NCBI RefSeq assembly: GCF_032884065.1
Contig: NC_088863.1
Location: 61,573,512-61,637,511, forward strand
Reading direction: 5' to 3'
From: Artemia franciscana
Lineage: Eukaryota > Arthropoda > Branchiopoda > Anostraca > Artemiidae
DNA length: 64,000 nt
The notes beneath the pieces were generated by a model, which was not told the origin of the DNA, did not search any database, and was given only the letters and a program-made list of their open reading frames with translations. Positions 62,131 through 64,000 of this stretch are shown here, one piece after another (position 1 is the stretch's first letter; the number at the start of each line of letters is the position of its first letter). The translations under genes were made by a program, and so were the position numbers.

Positions 62131-64000
62131 AACAAGAGCTAAGAGCTCATATGGCACTTGTGACGAGGCGAGAAGAGCTAAGAGCCAAGAGATCATATGG
62201 TATGAGCTCTAACAAAATTCTAAGAATCAATAGATTGATTTAAAAGGAAAATCAGAGGCTTAATGCCGGTCAGGACTTAAAATAAGAGCTCTGAGTCACG
62301 ATGTCCTTCTAAATATCAAAATTCATTAAGATCCGATCACCCACTCGTAAGTTACAAATACCTAATTTTTTCTAATTTTTCCTCTCCCTTTAGCCCCCCA
62401 GATGGTCGAATCTGGGAAAACGACTTTATCAAGTCAATTTGTGCAGCTCCCTGACACGCCTATCAATTTTCATCGTCCTAGCACGTCCAGAAGCACCAAA
62501 CTCGTCAAATCACTCAGCCCCTCCCCCAACTCTCCCAAAGAGAGCGAATCCAGTACGATTTTGTCAATCACGTATCAAGGACATTTGTTTATTCTATCCA
62601 CCAAGCTTCATTCCGATTCCTCCACTCCAAGTGTTTTTCCAAGATTTCCCCCTCCAACTCCCCCCAATGTCAAAAGATCTGGTCGGGATTTGAAATAAGA
62701 GCTCTGAGACATAAATTCCTTCTAAAAATCAAATTACATTAGGCTCCAGTCATCTATTCGTAAGAAAAAAATACCCCAATTTTCACGTTTTCCAAGAAAT
62801 CCGGTTTCCCCCTCCAACTCCCCCCAATGTCACAGGATCTGGTCGGAATTTAAAGTTAGAGCTTTAAAGCACAAGATCCTTCTAAATATCAAATTTCATT
62901 AAGATTTGGTCACCCTTTCGTAAGTTACAAATACCTAGGTTTTAAAAATTACCCCCCCCCCCAATTCCACCAAAGAGAGCAGATCTGGTCCTGTTATGTC
63001 AGTCACGTATCTTAGACAGGTTTCTATTCTTCCCATCCAGTTTAATCCTGATCTCACCGCTTTAAGTATTTTCTAATATTTCCGGTCCCCTCAACTGCCC
63101 CCACCCAATTACGCTTGATCCGGTTGAGATTTAAAATAAGAGATCTGAGTTACGAGGTCCTTCTAAATATGAAGTTTCATGAAGATCTAGTTAAATAATT
63201 TTATATTTATTCACTGTCAATAAAAAGGTATCATCCCTATTTTGACCTGTTTTACTTTCGTCATTTTTTCTTATTTTTCAGAATTAACCCCCCCCCCCCA
63301 ATAGAGCCGATCCGTTCCAATTATGTAAATCACGTATGTAAGACTTCTGCTTATTTTTCCCACCAAGTTTCATCCCGATTCCTCCAATCTAAGCGTTTTC
63401 CATGATTTTAGGTTCCCCCACCCCAAACTTCCCCCAATGTCACCAGATCCGGTCAGGATTTAAAATAAGAGCTTTGAGACACGATATCCTTCTAAATATC
63501 AAATTTCATTGAGATCCGATCACCCGTTCGTAAGTTAGAAATACCTCATTTTTTCTAATTTTTCAGAATTAACGCCTCCCCCAGCTACCCCAAAGAGAGC
63601 GGATCCGTTCCGGTTATGTAAATCATGTGTCTAGGACTTGTGCTTATTTTTCCCAACAAGTTTCATCCCAATCCCTCCACTCTAAGTGTTTTCTAAGTTT
63701 TAGGTTTCCCTCTCCCAATGTCACCAGATCCGGTCAGGTTTAAAATAGGAGCTCTGAGACATAATATCCTTCTAAATATTAAATTTCATTGAGATCCGAT
63801 CACCCGTTCGTAAGTTAAAAATACCTCATTTTTTCTAATTTTTCAGAAATAACCCCCCTCCAACTACCCCAAAGAGAGCAGATCCGTTCCGTTTATGTCA
63901 ATCATGTATCTAGGACTTGTGTTTATTTTTCCCACCAAGCTTCATCCCGATCCCTCCACTCTAAGTGTTTTCCAAGTTTTAGGTTTCCCCTCCCAACTCC
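62131..64000 (+). mobile_element. Second Helentron-like element copy, running off the window
   Basis: Begins AAGAGCTAAGAGCTCATATGGCACTTGTGACGAGGC, as the first copy does at 29971-30000, with TATGGCACTTG at 62150-62160. Unit markers lie at about 62277, 62689, 62850, 63129, 63455 and 63739. The spacing (412, 161, 279, 326, 284) copies that of the first element (412, 157, 289, 285, 296). A local replacement at about 63190-63250 explains the longer fifth unit. The 3' hairpin end is outside the window. Confidence 0.6.

Noticed and set aside
62402..62698. Proline- and serine-rich ORFs of 84-98 codons
   Set aside because: Inside the Helentron-like array; the same text occurs at 30276-30533 and depends on C-rich repeat units.

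Overview
The window is eukaryotic, AT-rich, repeat-laden and almost entirely non-coding. It holds one host gene I can identify with confidence: a proteasome 26S subunit Rpn10/PSMD4 gene on the minus strand. The gene is cut into eight visible exons between 60379 and 6973. All splice junctions inside the window are GT-AG, and the joined reading frame runs without a break for 314 codons to a TAG stop at 6973-6975. The N-terminal exon or exons (the start of the VWA domain, about 55 residues in relatives) are not visible and should lie beyond position 64000. The protein resembles arthropod Rpn10 more than vertebrate Rpn10 (for example SSPVVQGEDG, where from memory the fly has SSPIIQGEDG). The source is therefore probably an arthropod with a large, repeat-rich genome; a crustacean such as a branchiopod is plausible, but that is inference.

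Layout. 1-6900: downstream flank of the gene, with a ~190 bp degenerate tandem repeat (355-830), a small perfect hairpin (4368-4402) and a ~435 bp duplication (5270-6060). 6973-60379: the Rpn10 gene, whose introns (1.8 to 17.3 kb) contain nearly everything else. These contents are two decayed non-LTR retrotransposon pieces (8593-9935 on plus, 20396-21329 on minus), five TA or CG/GA microsatellites, a GTCGCA/AGTAGT minisatellite (19418-19745), a Helentron-like element with an internal ~290 bp tandem array (29981-31857), several degenerate satellites (36.2-37.4 kb, 41.2-41.85 kb, 45.2-45.8 kb), a tRNA-Gly-like relic (44172-44243), a tRNA-derived SINE candidate (48945-49185) and a 5.3 kb foldback structure with ~1.5 kb inverted arms (46434-51726). 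It also contains a fragment of a repeat-associated arthropod protein (56716-57078) and an A-rich tandem array (57871-58276). 60380-64000: the upstream intron or 5' flank, where a truncated foldback copy (61940-62130) abuts a second copy of the Helentron-like element that runs off the window end.

There is no operon-like or multi-gene system here. The most notable points are: the gene's great length for a short protein; frame-neutral (symmetric) exons, including the one that encodes the second ubiquitin-interacting motif, whose splice donor lies 11 bases from a homopolymer and LINE fragment; and the palindromic foldback family and the paired Helentron-like elements, which I cannot name from the sequence alone.
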